DNA from: Limisphaerales bacterium
GTDB taxonomy: Bacteria > Verrucomicrobiota > Verrucomicrobiia > Limisphaerales > SXTU01
Assembly (NCBI GenBank): GCA_009773355.1
Contig: WRPG01000062.1
Span: forward strand, 1 to 50,861
Length of the DNA: 50,861 bases
Direction of reading: 5' to 3'
Below are positions 1 to 9,612 of this stretch, piece by piece; positions within the stretch are counted from its first letter, which is position 1; every line of letters begins with the position of its first letter. The notes below the pieces were generated by a model. That model saw nothing but the letters and a program-made list of their open reading frames with translations. It did not search any database and had not been told where the DNA came from. The position numbers and the translations under genes were made by a program.

Positions 1-2171
1 CCCGCGTCCTCCGGCTGCGAGGCCACGAAGGCCCGCTGGTGCGCGGCGGCGCGCTTGAAGTCGCGCGTGGCGGCGAGCACCTGCGCGGCCAGCTCGTGCG
101 CCGCCGGCTCGGCGCTGTCCGCAAGGCGCTGGAGCACCGCGAGCGCGTCGCGCGGGCGGTTCGCGCGGACGAGCAGCCGCGCGTAGGCGAGGCCGTGCGA
201 GGTGTTCGCCGGTTCCTTCAGATGGAGCTTCTCGTAGAGCACCATCGCGGCCTGCCAGTTGCCGTTCGCCTCATACACGCTCGCGACACTCGCGATGAGG
301 CCGAGCTTCTCGACCAGCTCCGGCGTCAGCTCGGTCGTTACAAACCGCTCCGCATCGGTCAGCCGTTTCGCTTGCAGCAGCAGGCTCAGGTAAAACTTCG
401 TCAACTCGTCGTCGCTCCGCAGCTCGGAGTGCGGACGGAGCGCATCGGCGGCATCGCTGAACTGGCCGTCGTCCGAAAGCGAATAGACCAGTTGCCGCCG
501 CAGCGTCGCATCCTGCGGAAACTTCGCCACGCCCCGCTGCAACGCCGCGCGCACCTTCTCCGGGCGGTTGGCGACGCCGTGGAAATACGCGAGGCGCTGA
601 TAGTCCTTCGAGGTCGGCTGCGGGTTGCGGCCCAGCCAAAGCTCCAGGCCATCCGCCGCGACGCCCAGTTGCCCCATGCTTTCCGCGAGCGTGAGGAAGC
701 CCTCGACCGTCGTCTTCTCCGGCGCGCGCTGCACGACCTGCTGATAGTGCGTGAGCGACTTCGCGTAATCGCCGAGCCGGAAGTAGCACTCGGCCAGCTC
801 CCCCAGCGTGGCGACATCGCCGGGCTGCGCCCGCTGGATGCGAAGCAGCACCGGCAACGCGCGGTCATAGTGCGCGAGGTCGAGCAGGAGCCGCGCGTAT
901 TCCTTCAGCAGCGGCGTGCCCGCGCCCGGCTCGCGGATGAGGCTCTGGTAATAGGCGTCCGCCTGCTCGAAGTTGCCGATGCTCGCCTCCAGCCGCGCGA
1001 GAAACGGCGCGTGCTTCTTCCGGTCGAGGAGCTTGCCCGCGTCCGCCAGCGCCTTGGCGAGGTCCGCGTCGCGATACAGGCCGGGCGCGAGCGCGATGAG
1101 CCGCTCGATGGCGGCGGGTTCCTTGAGGCGGAGCGCGATGAGGTAGTGGTCGAAGGCGTCGTTCGGCAGCGTGTTCCACTCGTAGAACTGCGCGAGCCGC
1201 TGATGGTTGACGGCGACATTCGGCTCCAGCGCGACGATTTGCCGGAACGCGGCGATGGCCGCCTTCTGGTCGCCGCTCGCGAGCGCCAGTTCCGCCAGCA
1301 TCCGCCACAGCTCCAGGTTCTCCGGCTGCGCGGCGGCACGCTTCTGAATCTCCGGCAGCAGTTCGCGGATGCGGTCGGACTCGCGCGCGGTGGTCATCAG
1401 CAAACTGAACAGACGCTCCCGGTCCGCCGGCTCGACCACCGCCATCAGCTCGCGGATCGCCTCATACGCCAGACCGGGCTGGCCCGTCTCGCGCAGCAGC
1501 GTGATGCGTTCCCACGCGAGACGCGGCGAGACACGCACGAGCGGCCGGCCCGTGCGGCGCGCGAACTCGTCCACCGCGCGCAGCCCCAGCGCGGGCTGGC
1601 CCGCCGACCGCGTGAGCGCGATGAGCCGGGTGGTGGTGGCGTCGGTCGGGTTTGCCTGCCAGTGCTGCGCGTAAATTTGCATGGCGAGCACGGGCTTCGC
1701 GGCGGCGAGCGCCTTCTTCACCAGCGCCTCGAACAGCGGCGCGCGGACCACGGCGGGCAGCCGGGGCATCACCGGACCGAGCAACTGCCAGGCGGCCTCC
1801 GCGTCCCGCACCTGGTCGAGCAGCGCGGAGATTTCCGTCATGAACTCGCCCTCGAACTTGAACGGCGCGGCGATCTCACAGGCGCGCGCGAGCAGGTTGC
1901 GCAAGGCGACCGGGTCGTCCGCCGCGAGGAGCCGGCGCTCCAACTGGATTTCCAGCAGCGCGAAGCGGCGGGCGTCCTTGGCGCGGTCCTTGTCCGGCAG
2001 CTTGCGGAGCGTTTCGAGCGCCTTGCCCCAAGCCTTGTCCGCGAGCTGGCGCTCCAGCAGGCCGCGATCCGACGGCACGAACCAGAACGCGAGAAACACG
2101 ACCAGCAGCACTCCGCCGACGATGAGTGCGGGCGAGAAGACCAAGGTTGGTTGTTTGGCGGGCCGGGCCAT
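1..2171 (-). CDS. pelB: PelB-like TPR outer-membrane export protein, N-terminal part (runs off the left edge)
   Basis: An open frame of 723 codons begins with ATG at 2171 and stays open to the window edge, so the C-terminus is missing. The protein starts with a short basic cytoplasmic stretch, one hydrophobic segment (about residues 12-32, FSPALIVGGVLLVVFLAFWF), then a long all-helical region with repeated TPR-type pairs such as LAELALASGDQKAAIAAFRQ and LAECYFRLGDYAKSLTHYQQ. Known PelB proteins have an inner-membrane helix, many periplasmic TPRs and a C-terminal beta-barrel through which Pel leaves the cell. The barrel would lie outside the window and is not seen. The gene follows a pelA-like gene on the same strand after 127 bases, the order of canonical pel operons, and this is the main reason for the name. 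A generic TPR protein is the alternative. Confidence 0.75.
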   Translation of the reverse strand, partial: MARPAKQPTLVFSPALIVGGVLLVVFLAFWFVPSDRGLLERQLADKAWGKALETLRKLPDKDRAKDARRFALLEIQLERRLLAADDPVALRNLLARACEIAAPFKFEGEFMTEISALLDQVRDAEAAWQLLGPVMPRLPAVVRAPLFEALVKKALAAAKPVLAMQIYAQHWQANPTDATTTRLIALTRSAGQPALGLRAVDEFARRTGRPLVRVSPRLAWERITLLRETGQPGLAYEAIRELMAVVEPADRERLFSLLMTTARESDRIRELLPEIQKRAAAQPENLELWRMLAELALASGDQKAAIAAFRQIVALEPNVAVNHQRLAQFYEWNTLPNDAFDHYLIALRLKEPAAIERLIALAPGLYRDADLAKALADAGKLLDRKKHAPFLARLEASIGNFEQADAYYQSLIREPGAGTPLLKEYARLLLDLAHYDRALPVLLRIQRAQPGDVATLGELAECYFRLGDYAKSLTHYQQVVQRAPEKTTVEGFLTLAESMGQLGVAADGLELWLGRNPQPTSKDYQRLAYFHGVANRPEKVRAALQRGVAKFPQDATLRRQLVYSLSDDGQFSDAADALRPHSELRSDDELTKFYLSLLLQAKRLTDAERFVTTELTPELVEKLGLIASVASVYEANGNWQAAMVLYEKLHLKEPANTSHGLAYARLLVRANRPRDALAVLQRLADSAEPAAHELAAQVLAATRDFKRAAAHQRAFVASQPEDA

Positions 2172-2298
2172 CAGTGCGTCGCGCTGGCGGGGAGATTACC
2201 TCGTGGAGCAGGATTAGGAGTAGGATTAAGCGCAGGATTTCCAGAGCAGACGTATCTGGCTGAACGGCCCTCTGCCCTGCTCGTAATCCAGCCCCACC

Positions 2299-5200
2299 TC
2301 ACAGCCGCACCTCCACCTTCGCCTCGCCCGGCAGCTCCATCTTCAACATGCCGCCCGCACCGGTCTGCCACGAGGAAGTCCGGCCATTGACGGTGATGCT
2401 TGCGGTCGCACGCGCAGGCAGGCCGGCGAGCGTGACCTGGCAGGCGCGCACATCGCGGACGGTGAAGGCGGCCTCGCGCGCGGCGAGCTTGCTGAACTGG
2501 ATTTCCGCCGTGCTGGCTTCGAGGCGCAGATGCGCGCCGGGCCGCTCGGTCAAGACCAGTTCCACGCGCGGCGAGCCATCGGTGTGGACGTAGAGCGCGT
2601 CCCCGCTCACGCGCCACCCGGTGACGCCCCGGCTGGCGGCGAGGTCGGGCACGAGCGCGGATTTTGGCAGACGGAACGTGCGCAGTGCGCCGCTGTTCAC
2701 CAGCGTCCAGCGCGTGTCCGACTGGCGGAAGACGCGCGTGGCGCGGGCGTCGCGCACGAGGCGGGCGTAGTCGGAGGCGGTGATGGAGTGCAGCTCCTGC
2801 TTCAGCGCCCACTCGAAGAGCCGCGTGAGCGCGTTGAGCGAGGCGAGGTTGTCGCCGCTGTAGAAATGGAAGTAGATGTTGACCGGCTTGAGGCGGCGCG
2901 GGCGCTCCATCCGCTCGAAGCCATCCTCCGCCAGCACGAAACCGCCGAAGAACGGCGACTCCGTGTCGCCGCTCACGGCCCAGCGCTCGCGGTAGATGTT
3001 CTCGTTCTCGTTGGCGGCGGTGATTTGCAGCTCGCCGTCCCACGGCAGCGCACGCGCGGAGACGCGCGTGACGGACGGGCGCTTGCGGCTCATCGCGGTC
3101 TCGCCGCCGTTCATGTTCTCGAGGCCCAGCTCCCGCACGAGGCGCAGCGCCTCCGGCCAGGGACGGCAGTTGCCGGACCAGAGGAAGAGTTTCACCGGCT
3201 TGCCCGGCGGACACAGCTCGCGCTCGATGTAGCGCACGGAGCCTTCAATTTCCCGGCGCAGCTCGACGCCGGTGTGGTTCAGCGGCTCGGCCAGCAGCAG
3301 GTTCGCGCGCTTGTAGTCGCGCACCGTGCGGTCGCCGGCGTTCCAATAAAACGGATGCGTGTAGGCGTGCGACGCGGCCTCGACCTTCGGCATCGCCAGC
3401 ACTTCGCGGGCCTGGCGGGCAAGCAGCGCGGCGTCGCCGGGCTTCTGGTCCACGACCAGCCCGCGGATTTCCGCCTCGATGAACGACACGGTGAACGGAA
3501 ACGGATACTTCTTGATGACGCGCTCGACGATGAGTTCACCGGAGCGTCGGCCCGGCTCCACGCTGGACACATGACGGAAGCCATCGCCGTCAATGTGCGA
3601 GAAGAAAATCCGCACGCCGTCGCACGTGGTGGTGTCCGGCACCGGCAGCACGGCGCGGCCCAGCGCGGCGTGAAAGAAGTAAAACGGGTCCACCAGCCAC
3701 AGCTCGTCGAGGTCGGGCCGGCGGAACAGCGCGTAAGGGTCGAGCAGCATCCCGCCCCACGGCGCGATGAAGAGCGGGTCGAACTGCGCGCCGTCCGCCG
3801 TGGCCAGCGAGAGCAGCACCTCGCTCCCGGCGGGCGCGCGCAGCTCGCGGAACCCGGCGGGCGTGAGATTCAGCGGAGCCTCGAAGTTGAGCTGCTTCGC
3901 GGTCGTCACCGCGCGCAGGCCCGTCACGCTCTTCACCGAACGCCCCGTGCCGCCGCAGCCGAACGCCTTGAGCACGCGCTCATTGAGGGCGTCGTCCGTG
4001 AAGGGCAGCGCCCCGAAGAAGATGACTTTGCGCCCGCGCTGCTGCTGCGCGATGAGCCAGTCCGCGACGGCGGCCTCCTTCGCCCGGGGAATGTGCAGGT
4101 AACGGTCGAGGAGGATGGCGGCGTATTTGGCGTCGAGTTCGGCGGGCAGCTCGTGGGTGTGGACATTGTGATAGTCCACTTCGTAGCCGAGCCATTCGAG
4201 CGACATCTGCGCGACCATCGCGGTGCCGCTGTCAATTGGCCAGCGCACCAAGTCCTCCACATCTGGCTCGGCGTTGCCGAAGAGGGTGAAAATCCAGCGC
4301 GGGACTTCGCCGGCCGGCAGGGGAGTGGCGGGCAGGATGGCGCGCGGGGCCGCAGCCGGCGGCGCGATCACGACCGGCAGCGCGGGCGGCAGCGTGGGCA
4401 CGGTCTTGGGAGCGGGTGCGGGCGCGAGCGCGGCGCGCTTCGGTGGTTTCGGCGCGAGGAACTTCCCGTCCAGTTCCACCGTGCTGATGAAGGGCGTGAA
4501 ACCCTCCGCCGCGATGCGCCGCGCCGTGGCTTCCGCCAGCTTCGGGTCCACCGGGTCCACGTAGTCCACCACATACACCGGCACGCCAGCCTGGCTGATG
4601 GTGCGGAGGATGTTGAGCAGCCAGTCCGTGCCCGTCGGCGCCTCCGGCACATACTTCTTCGCGGCGAAGTCGTATTTCTGGAACACCGACTCGGCGAGCA
4701 CGCCGTCCACGCTGCCGGTCAGCCGGGCGAGCATCGGGAAGCCGCGGTTGAGGATGATCTTGTGCTGCGGAAACTTCGCCTTGAGCTGCTTGATGAGCGC
4801 CACGAGGCCGTCGCGAAATGCCGCACCGCGCTGCGGGAACTTTTTCTCCAGCAGCTCGACACTGTCCGCCGTGTCGAGGAAGAAGCCGCCGAAGCCCTTC
4901 TGCGCCGCGCGGGCCGCCAGCGTGTTCACCACGAAATCCGCCCACGCCGGCTGCGACACGTCCGCGAAGTCGCCCTGCCAGATGTCGTTCTTCCCGAGCA
5001 GCGGGATTTTCCGCGCCGCGACCTCGTGGCGATACGCCGCATCCTTCGCCACCTCCACGACGCTGAGGTAGGCGTAAGCCGGGTGACCCGCGCGCTTGAG
5101 TTCCGCCACGTCCACGCGCGCGTCCGGGCTGAGGATGGAGAAGTCAAAGTCGCGCAGGGCGGCGGCGTCCGGCGTGAGAGAGTAATTGATGCAGAACATC

Positions 5201-5301
5201 GCAGCCCGAACGGACAGGGCCGAAAGGAGCAGGGCGAGCGCAAGCGCGCCCCCAGCGGCAAGACTGGCGGGCCGACGCGACCGCTGGCAGGACAGGCTCA
5301 T
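2299..5301 (-). CDS. pelA: PelA-like periplasmic polysaccharide hydrolase/deacetylase
   Basis: The protein has 1000 residues from ATG at 5301. That start is chosen because it gives a clear signal peptide (SRRPASLAAGGALALALLLS, cleavage near residue 34); the frame opens further upstream but that part is basic and non-conserved. Residues of about 36-285 match the GH114/GH166 alpha-1,4-polygalactosaminidase-like TIM barrel, with GFFLDTAD and GVLAES (the Glu near residue 204 is a plausible catalytic acid). A middle Rossmann-like segment follows (about 330-470). A CE18-type polysaccharide deacetylase has SHIDGDGF near 567 and HAYTH near 648, which look like the metal-binding Asp and HxxxH residues. 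A beta-rich C-terminal tail ends the protein. This order matches PelA, which trims and partly deacetylates Pel in the periplasm. P. aeruginosa PelA is similar in length (about 950 residues). The next gene is pelB-like. Confidence 0.87.
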   Translation of the reverse strand: MSLSCQRSRRPASLAAGGALALALLLSALSVRAAMFCINYSLTPDAAALRDFDFSILSPDARVDVAELKRAGHPAYAYLSVVEVAKDAAYRHEVAARKIPLLGKNDIWQGDFADVSQPAWADFVVNTLAARAAQKGFGGFFLDTADSVELLEKKFPQRGAAFRDGLVALIKQLKAKFPQHKIILNRGFPMLARLTGSVDGVLAESVFQKYDFAAKKYVPEAPTGTDWLLNILRTISQAGVPVYVVDYVDPVDPKLAEATARRIAAEGFTPFISTVELDGKFLAPKPPKRAALAPAPAPKTVPTLPPALPVVIAPPAAAPRAILPATPLPAGEVPRWIFTLFGNAEPDVEDLVRWPIDSGTAMVAQMSLEWLGYEVDYHNVHTHELPAELDAKYAAILLDRYLHIPRAKEAAVADWLIAQQQRGRKVIFFGALPFTDDALNERVLKAFGCGGTGRSVKSVTGLRAVTTAKQLNFEAPLNLTPAGFRELRAPAGSEVLLSLATADGAQFDPLFIAPWGGMLLDPYALFRRPDLDELWLVDPFYFFHAALGRAVLPVPDTTTCDGVRIFFSHIDGDGFRHVSSVEPGRRSGELIVERVIKKYPFPFTVSFIEAEIRGLVVDQKPGDAALLARQAREVLAMPKVEAASHAYTHPFYWNAGDRTVRDYKRANLLLAEPLNHTGVELRREIEGSVRYIERELCPPGKPVKLFLWSGNCRPWPEALRLVRELGLENMNGGETAMSRKRPSVTRVSARALPWDGELQITAANENENIYRERWAVSGDTESPFFGGFVLAEDGFERMERPRRLKPVNIYFHFYSGDNLASLNALTRLFEWALKQELHSITASDYARLVRDARATRVFRQSDTRWTLVNSGALRTFRLPKSALVPDLAASRGVTGWRVSGDALYVHTDGSPRVELVLTERPGAHLRLEASTAEIQFSKLAAREAAFTVRDVRACQVTLAGLPARATASITVNGRTSSWQTGAGGMLKMELPGEAKVEVRL

Positions 5302-5431
5302 TCCGGTAGCAAGTGACGGGAGGATAAAACGCCAGCCCGCCAAGTAAAGCCGTGACCCAGCCGTTGAAAAGCCGGCCAAGCGCGGGCGGCAGGCGAGCCT
5401 GCGAGTGCGCCGGCTCCGGGGCCAACCGGTT

Positions 5432-6382
5432 TCAACCCGCCTGCTTCCTCCGCCGCAGCCGGGCGAAGGGGCGGTGTTTCTCGTGAAGTTCATCGTCCGG
5501 GCTGAAGACGATGAGATTGCCGTCGGCCGGGATGCGCATCGGGCGCGGCCAGCCGCCGCGCGTGAGGGCGTAGGGGTGATAACCGTGCGCGGTAATCTGC
5601 TCGAAGAGCGCCTCGCGGCTGGAACCAACCTCCTCCAGCATGTCGCCGCGCACTTCGATGAGCAGCAGCGGGCGCAACTGGCGCAGCGTCTCCGTCATGC
5701 CGCGCAGCACGAACGGCTCGTGGCCCTCGACGTCAATCTTGAGCACGTCCAGCCGGGTCACGCCGCGCTCCCGCAGGTAGCGGTCGAGCGTGGTGCAGTC
5801 CACGCGCTCGGTGGCGTGGTTCTCGCGATAGACGAGGCTCACCGAAGCGGTGCCGGCGTTGGCCTCCGCGCCGAGGTTGATCTCCATCGTGCCCGCGCGG
5901 TCGGTGATGATGAGCCGCTCGGGGACGACGTTCTGGAGCTGGTTGCGCTCAAGGTTGGACCGCAGGTCGGCGTGCTGCTCGGAGACCGGCTCGAAGGCGT
6001 GGACCTTGCCGGCCTGGCCGACAATGGGCGCGGCGAGCAGGGTGTAATAGCCGACGTTGGAGCCGACATCGAAGAAGACCATGCCGGGCTGGAGGTAGCG
6101 GCGGATGAACTTGGACTCCTTGCGCTCGTAGTTGGGGCCGTTCCACCAGATGGCGTTCTGCACCTCGTCCCAGAGCTTGCAGTTGATGCGCATCCCGCGC
6201 GCGAGCCTGATGACCTGCTGCTTGCGCGTGCGCAGCAGCCAGCGCTCGAAGATGAAGCCGGTGACGCGCCACTTGCCGCGAAAGTAGGGCGTCCGGCGCG
6301 AGAGAAAGCCCAGCGCGCCCAGCAGCGGGCCGACGCGCCGGGGCGGGCCGGCGGCGGAAGGAGGATTGGTGGCGTGGCCCAT
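5432..6382 (-). CDS. FkbM family SAM-dependent methyltransferase
   Basis: The protein has 316 residues from ATG at 6382; an in-frame TTG at 6433 is a possible longer start. The class I methyltransferase motif I is clear (FFDVGSNVGYYTLLAA), followed by HAFEPVSEQ, which fits the ribose-binding acidic loop, and the FkbM hallmark VLKIDVEGHE with IEV further on. FkbM-family enzymes methylate hydroxyl groups of sugars, polyketides or lipids; the substrate cannot be read from sequence. It lies directly upstream of the pelA-like gene on the same strand with a 130-base gap, so a role in modifying an exopolysaccharide or another surface glycan is possible but is only inferred. No signal peptide or membrane segment is seen. 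Confidence 0.88.
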   Translation of the reverse strand: MGHATNPPSAAGPPRRVGPLLGALGFLSRRTPYFRGKWRVTGFIFERWLLRTRKQQVIRLARGMRINCKLWDEVQNAIWWNGPNYERKESKFIRRYLQPGMVFFDVGSNVGYYTLLAAPIVGQAGKVHAFEPVSEQHADLRSNLERNQLQNVVPERLIITDRAGTMEINLGAEANAGTASVSLVYRENHATERVDCTTLDRYLRERGVTRLDVLKIDVEGHEPFVLRGMTETLRQLRPLLLIEVRGDMLEEVGSSREALFEQITAHGYHPYALTRGGWPRPMRIPADGNLIVFSPDDELHEKHRPFARLRRRKQAG

Positions 6383-6475
6383 GCGTGCGCTGGCTGGCGG
6401 CGCATGGTGGTGGGAAGGAAATCCGCGCGTCAACCGAATCCCCGCCCGGCGAAACCGGCCGGCCCGGGGCCGGGC

Positions 6476-7114
6476 CTACTTCTGATTGGCCGGCGCGGGC
6501 GCGGGCGGCGTTTGCAGCGCCCCGGCCGGGGCGGTGGCATTCAACTGGGAGATGATCTCCTCGGTGAGGTCGGGCAGGCTGGCGTTGAAGAGGAGGATGG
6601 GCGTGCCGACGGCGCTCTCGGCGGCGCTGTCCAGGACGGCGGCATAGCCGGCGGCGCGGGCCTTCTTGTTCAGGACCTCGCGGATCTCGGTGACGATCTT
6701 GTCCCGCATGTTGCGCTGCGATTCCCCGAGCTGGGTGCGCGCGCTGCGGTCAAACTGCCCGATGCTCTGCTCGATCTCCTGCAGCTCGCGCAGCTTGGTC
6801 TCGGCGGATTTCTTGCGCTTCTCACGCTCCTCCACGGACACGGCGGAGTCGCTCGCGCTCTCCAGCAGCTTTTTGTATTCGTCGCCGGACTTCTGGTAAT
6901 CGGTGACCATGTCTTTGCGCTTCTTGTCCAGCTCGCCGGCGCGCTCCTTGAGGTTGAGGTCCGCCTGCTTGGTCTTCCAATAGCCGTCGAAGACCTTCTT
7001 GAGGTCCACGATGGCAATGGCACCGGCGGCGGACGCAGGGCGGTCGGCGGATTGCCCGCCCGTCACGAGGGCAAGGACGAGGGCGGCGAGGCAGAGCAGG
7101 GAGAGCGGTTTCAT
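6476..7114 (-). CDS. OmpH/Skp-family periplasmic chaperone
   Basis: The protein has 212 residues from ATG at 7114, chosen because it starts a signal peptide (MKPLSLLCLAALVLALVTGG); an upstream in-frame start would add a non-hydrophobic leader. Mature residues begin with IAIVDLKKVFDGYWKTKQA, the N-terminal strand and helix typical of Skp/OmpH. A long charged coiled coil follows (roughly 45-140), with a C-terminal part (AAGYAAVLDSAAE) that returns to the small beta body. Skp holds unfolded outer-membrane proteins in the periplasm and hands them to BamA, and the gene stands immediately downstream of bamA, the common arrangement. The Ala/Pro-rich tail (PAGALQTPPAPAPANQK) is a short low-complexity extension. 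Family assignment is firm; individual function is inferred. Confidence 0.9.
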   Translation of the reverse strand: MKPLSLLCLAALVLALVTGGQSADRPASAAGAIAIVDLKKVFDGYWKTKQADLNLKERAGELDKKRKDMVTDYQKSGDEYKKLLESASDSAVSVEEREKRKKSAETKLRELQEIEQSIGQFDRSARTQLGESQRNMRDKIVTEIREVLNKKARAAGYAAVLDSAAESAVGTPILLFNASLPDLTEEIISQLNATAPAGALQTPPAPAPANQK

Positions 7115-7207
7115 TGAGGAAAAGAGATGGGGATTACGACCGGGATCAGGCAGCGGAGCCGCCGACTGGCGGCGGGCGTTCGCTTGAGCCTGGTCGCCTT
7201 TCACGGC

Positions 7208-9538
7208 TCAGAAGTCGCGGGTGAAGCCCACGTCGAAGTTGAACCGGCCGCCCTTGTTCTGGTTGCGGTCGGCGGTGATGGGAATGCCGTAGTCCAGGCG
7301 CAGCGGGCCGAGGTTCGGGATGTTGATGCGGAAGCCAAAGCCGACGTTGTCCTGGTAGAGCCGCTCGCCGCGCGCGGTGTTCGGGTTGAAGCTGAAGGAG
7401 CTGCTGTAGACATTGCCGATGTCATAGAACATCGCGAACCGCAGCCGTTCAATGAGCGGGATGTTGTATTCCACCGAGCCAAGCCAGTAGGTGTTGCCGC
7501 CGAACGGCTCGTTGAGCGAGTCGCGCGGGGAGACGTCCGCGAAGCGGTAGCCGCGCAGGGTCCGCGGGCCGCCGAGGAAGTAGCGGTTGAAGAGCGTGAC
7601 CCGGTCGCCGTTGAACGCCTGGACGGAGCCGATGCGCCCGAGGATTTCCCACGTCTGACCCTCCCAGAAGCCGGGGAGGTATTGGGAGCCGCGCAGTTCG
7701 AGCCGGTAGAAATCCGCCTCGCCGCCGACCGGCCCGCCGGCCAGCTCGCTGATCAGCTCCACGCGCTGGCCGCCGGTCGGCACCAGGCCGCCCTTGCGCG
7801 CGTCGTAGGTGATGCCCGCACCGATCTTGGAGACGAGTTGCGTGCCCGCCTCGGCCTTCAACTCCGGCGAGGCGGCGGGATCCACGTTCTTGATGCCCAC
7901 GTCCTCGATCGTGTAGCTGACATTGCCCCGGAAGAAGTCCGTCCACAGCGCGCGCTCCAGACTCAGGCGCATGCCGGTCTGGACCTCGTCGTAGAGCGAG
8001 CTTTGGAAGCTCGTGTTGCGATGGTAGAGATCCACGCCAAACGCCAGCTTGCGGTCGAGGAACCACGGCTCGACAAAGCTCAACAGGTAGTCCTGCCGGC
8101 GCGAACCGTAGCTGGCGCGCAGGCGCATCTTCTGGCCCGCCCCGGTGAACCACGGCGGGTTGAACAGGTCGAAGTTGCCCTGGCTCACCTCGACGAAGCC
8201 CACGACGCTTTCCACCGAGCTGAAGCCCGCGCCCACGGACATGTTGCCGGTGTTCTTCTCCTCGACGCCCACGACGAGGTTCTTGCGGTTCGGCACGTCG
8301 GTCGGCTCCGGCTGGAGGTCCACCTTCTCGAAGTAGTTCAGGTTTTCCAGGCGCTGCTTGGAGAGCTTGACGCGCACCATGTCGAAGGTCTCGCCGGGGG
8401 AGATGGCCAGCTCGCGGCGCAGCACCTTGTCCTTGGTCTTGACGTTGCCCTTGATCTCGATCTTCTCGACGAAGGACTTGTCCTTCTCGTCCACCTGGTA
8501 GGTGACGTCCATGTTGCCCGTCTCGGTGTTGGGCGTGCGGACGGCCGTAATCCGGGAGTCAATGTAGCCCTTGGAGCCGTAGAAATCGCGGATGGTGTCC
8601 ACGTCCTTGCGCTGGCCGTCGGGCGTGAAGGTCTGGCCCGCCGTCATCTTGATGTCCTTCTCAATCTCCGCGCTGGGGAAGAGGCTGTTGCCCTTCACGG
8701 CGACGGCCCCCACCTTGTATTGCTTGCCCTCGAAGAGCTGGAACTTGATGACCAGCCGGCTGGGCTGCGGATACTCGAAGCTCACCTCCTTGATCTCGAA
8801 GTCGAGGTAGCCCTTGTTCCGGTAGAACTCCGCCAGCTTCTCCTTGTCGTCGTCGAACTGGTCGTCCTTGAACTTGTCCGTGCCGGTGAGCCAGGAGAAA
8901 AACCACTTCTCCTTCGTCTTGAGCTGCTTGGCCAGCTCCTTCTCGGTGAAGGCCGCCGCCCCGTTGAACTGGATGTCCACGATCTTGACCTTCGGCGCCT
9001 CCGTGATCTCGAAAGTGATGCTGCACCGGCCCGCCAGCTCGTTGGGCTGGATCTTGTATTCGACTGTGGTGCGCTGGTAGCCGGACTTCTGGTAGCTCTT
9101 CTGAATCGTCTGCGCGTCCGCGAACAGCTTCCGCTCGTCCATCGGCTCGCCGATCTTCGCCTTGATCTGCTTCTGCAGCTTGGCGGTGCTGAACTTGGTG
9201 TTGCCGGTGAACTTGATGTCCGTGAGCAGCATCTTGCCCTGCACCACGTAAATGAGCTTCACTCCGCCATCCACCCGCTCCTCGGCCACGCGGATGTTGT
9301 AGAAATAACCCGTGTTGTAGAGGTTGCGCACGTCGTCATCCACGCTGGTCTTCACCAGCGGGTCGCCGACCTTCACGCGGATGTTGGCGCGGATCAGCTC
9401 GTCGCTGGCGGCGGCGGGGCCGACGTGGCGGACCTCGATCTGCTGCACGCGCTGGGGCGCGACCTGGGCGCGCGATTGCGGCACCCAGTAAATGAGCAGG
9501 GCAAGGAGAAGGCAGGAGCGGCGGAGCAACGGTTTCAT
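7208..9538 (-). CDS. bamA: Outer membrane protein assembly factor BamA
   Basis: The protein has 776 residues from ATG at 9538, with a signal peptide (RSCLLLALLIYWVPQSRAQ). Five POTRA-like repeats fill residues of about 28-430, each with the typical GNTKFS, FNGAAAFTE, VKGNSLFP and IKGNVKTKD turns. The C-terminal half is an Omp85 beta-barrel of alternating aromatic strands. The LRGYRF motif near residue 660 corresponds to the conserved VRGF/Y of barrel loop L6, and the chain ends in Phe (DVGFTRDF), the usual insertion signal. BamA inserts beta-barrel proteins into the outer membrane. It lies between dnaB and an OmpH/Skp chaperone gene on the same strand. Length is close to other BamA proteins (about 800). 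Confidence 0.96.
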   Translation of the reverse strand: MKPLLRRSCLLLALLIYWVPQSRAQVAPQRVQQIEVRHVGPAAASDELIRANIRVKVGDPLVKTSVDDDVRNLYNTGYFYNIRVAEERVDGGVKLIYVVQGKMLLTDIKFTGNTKFSTAKLQKQIKAKIGEPMDERKLFADAQTIQKSYQKSGYQRTTVEYKIQPNELAGRCSITFEITEAPKVKIVDIQFNGAAAFTEKELAKQLKTKEKWFFSWLTGTDKFKDDQFDDDKEKLAEFYRNKGYLDFEIKEVSFEYPQPSRLVIKFQLFEGKQYKVGAVAVKGNSLFPSAEIEKDIKMTAGQTFTPDGQRKDVDTIRDFYGSKGYIDSRITAVRTPNTETGNMDVTYQVDEKDKSFVEKIEIKGNVKTKDKVLRRELAISPGETFDMVRVKLSKQRLENLNYFEKVDLQPEPTDVPNRKNLVVGVEEKNTGNMSVGAGFSSVESVVGFVEVSQGNFDLFNPPWFTGAGQKMRLRASYGSRRQDYLLSFVEPWFLDRKLAFGVDLYHRNTSFQSSLYDEVQTGMRLSLERALWTDFFRGNVSYTIEDVGIKNVDPAASPELKAEAGTQLVSKIGAGITYDARKGGLVPTGGQRVELISELAGGPVGGEADFYRLELRGSQYLPGFWEGQTWEILGRIGSVQAFNGDRVTLFNRYFLGGPRTLRGYRFADVSPRDSLNEPFGGNTYWLGSVEYNIPLIERLRFAMFYDIGNVYSSSFSFNPNTARGERLYQDNVGFGFRINIPNLGPLRLDYGIPITADRNQNKGGRFNFDVGFTRDF

Positions 9539-9612
9539 GGTCTGGTCAGCTCAGAGGCGGCAGTTAAACCACAGCCGGGCGCGGATGAACACTGTTTTTT
9601 GCCGCCGGCAAC

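Noticed and set aside
1-2171. PelE instead of PelB for the TPR protein
   Set aside because: PelE is much shorter (about 330 residues), and this frame is longer than 720 residues and follows pelA directly.
39-2390. A long open plus-strand frame of 783 codons opposite the pelB-like gene
   Set aside because: It is Arg/Glu/Leu-rich antisense of a TPR gene in GC-rich DNA, with no family motif; the minus frame has a membrane helix and TPR pattern.
2530-5316. A long open plus-strand frame opposite the pelA-like gene
   Set aside because: Antisense shadow with Arg/His/Gly-rich composition; the minus frame holds clear PelA motifs.
5302-5628. Extended start of the pelA-like gene
   Set aside because: It begins at TTG and encodes a basic, non-conserved leader that would bury the signal peptide, overlapping the FkbM gene in another frame.
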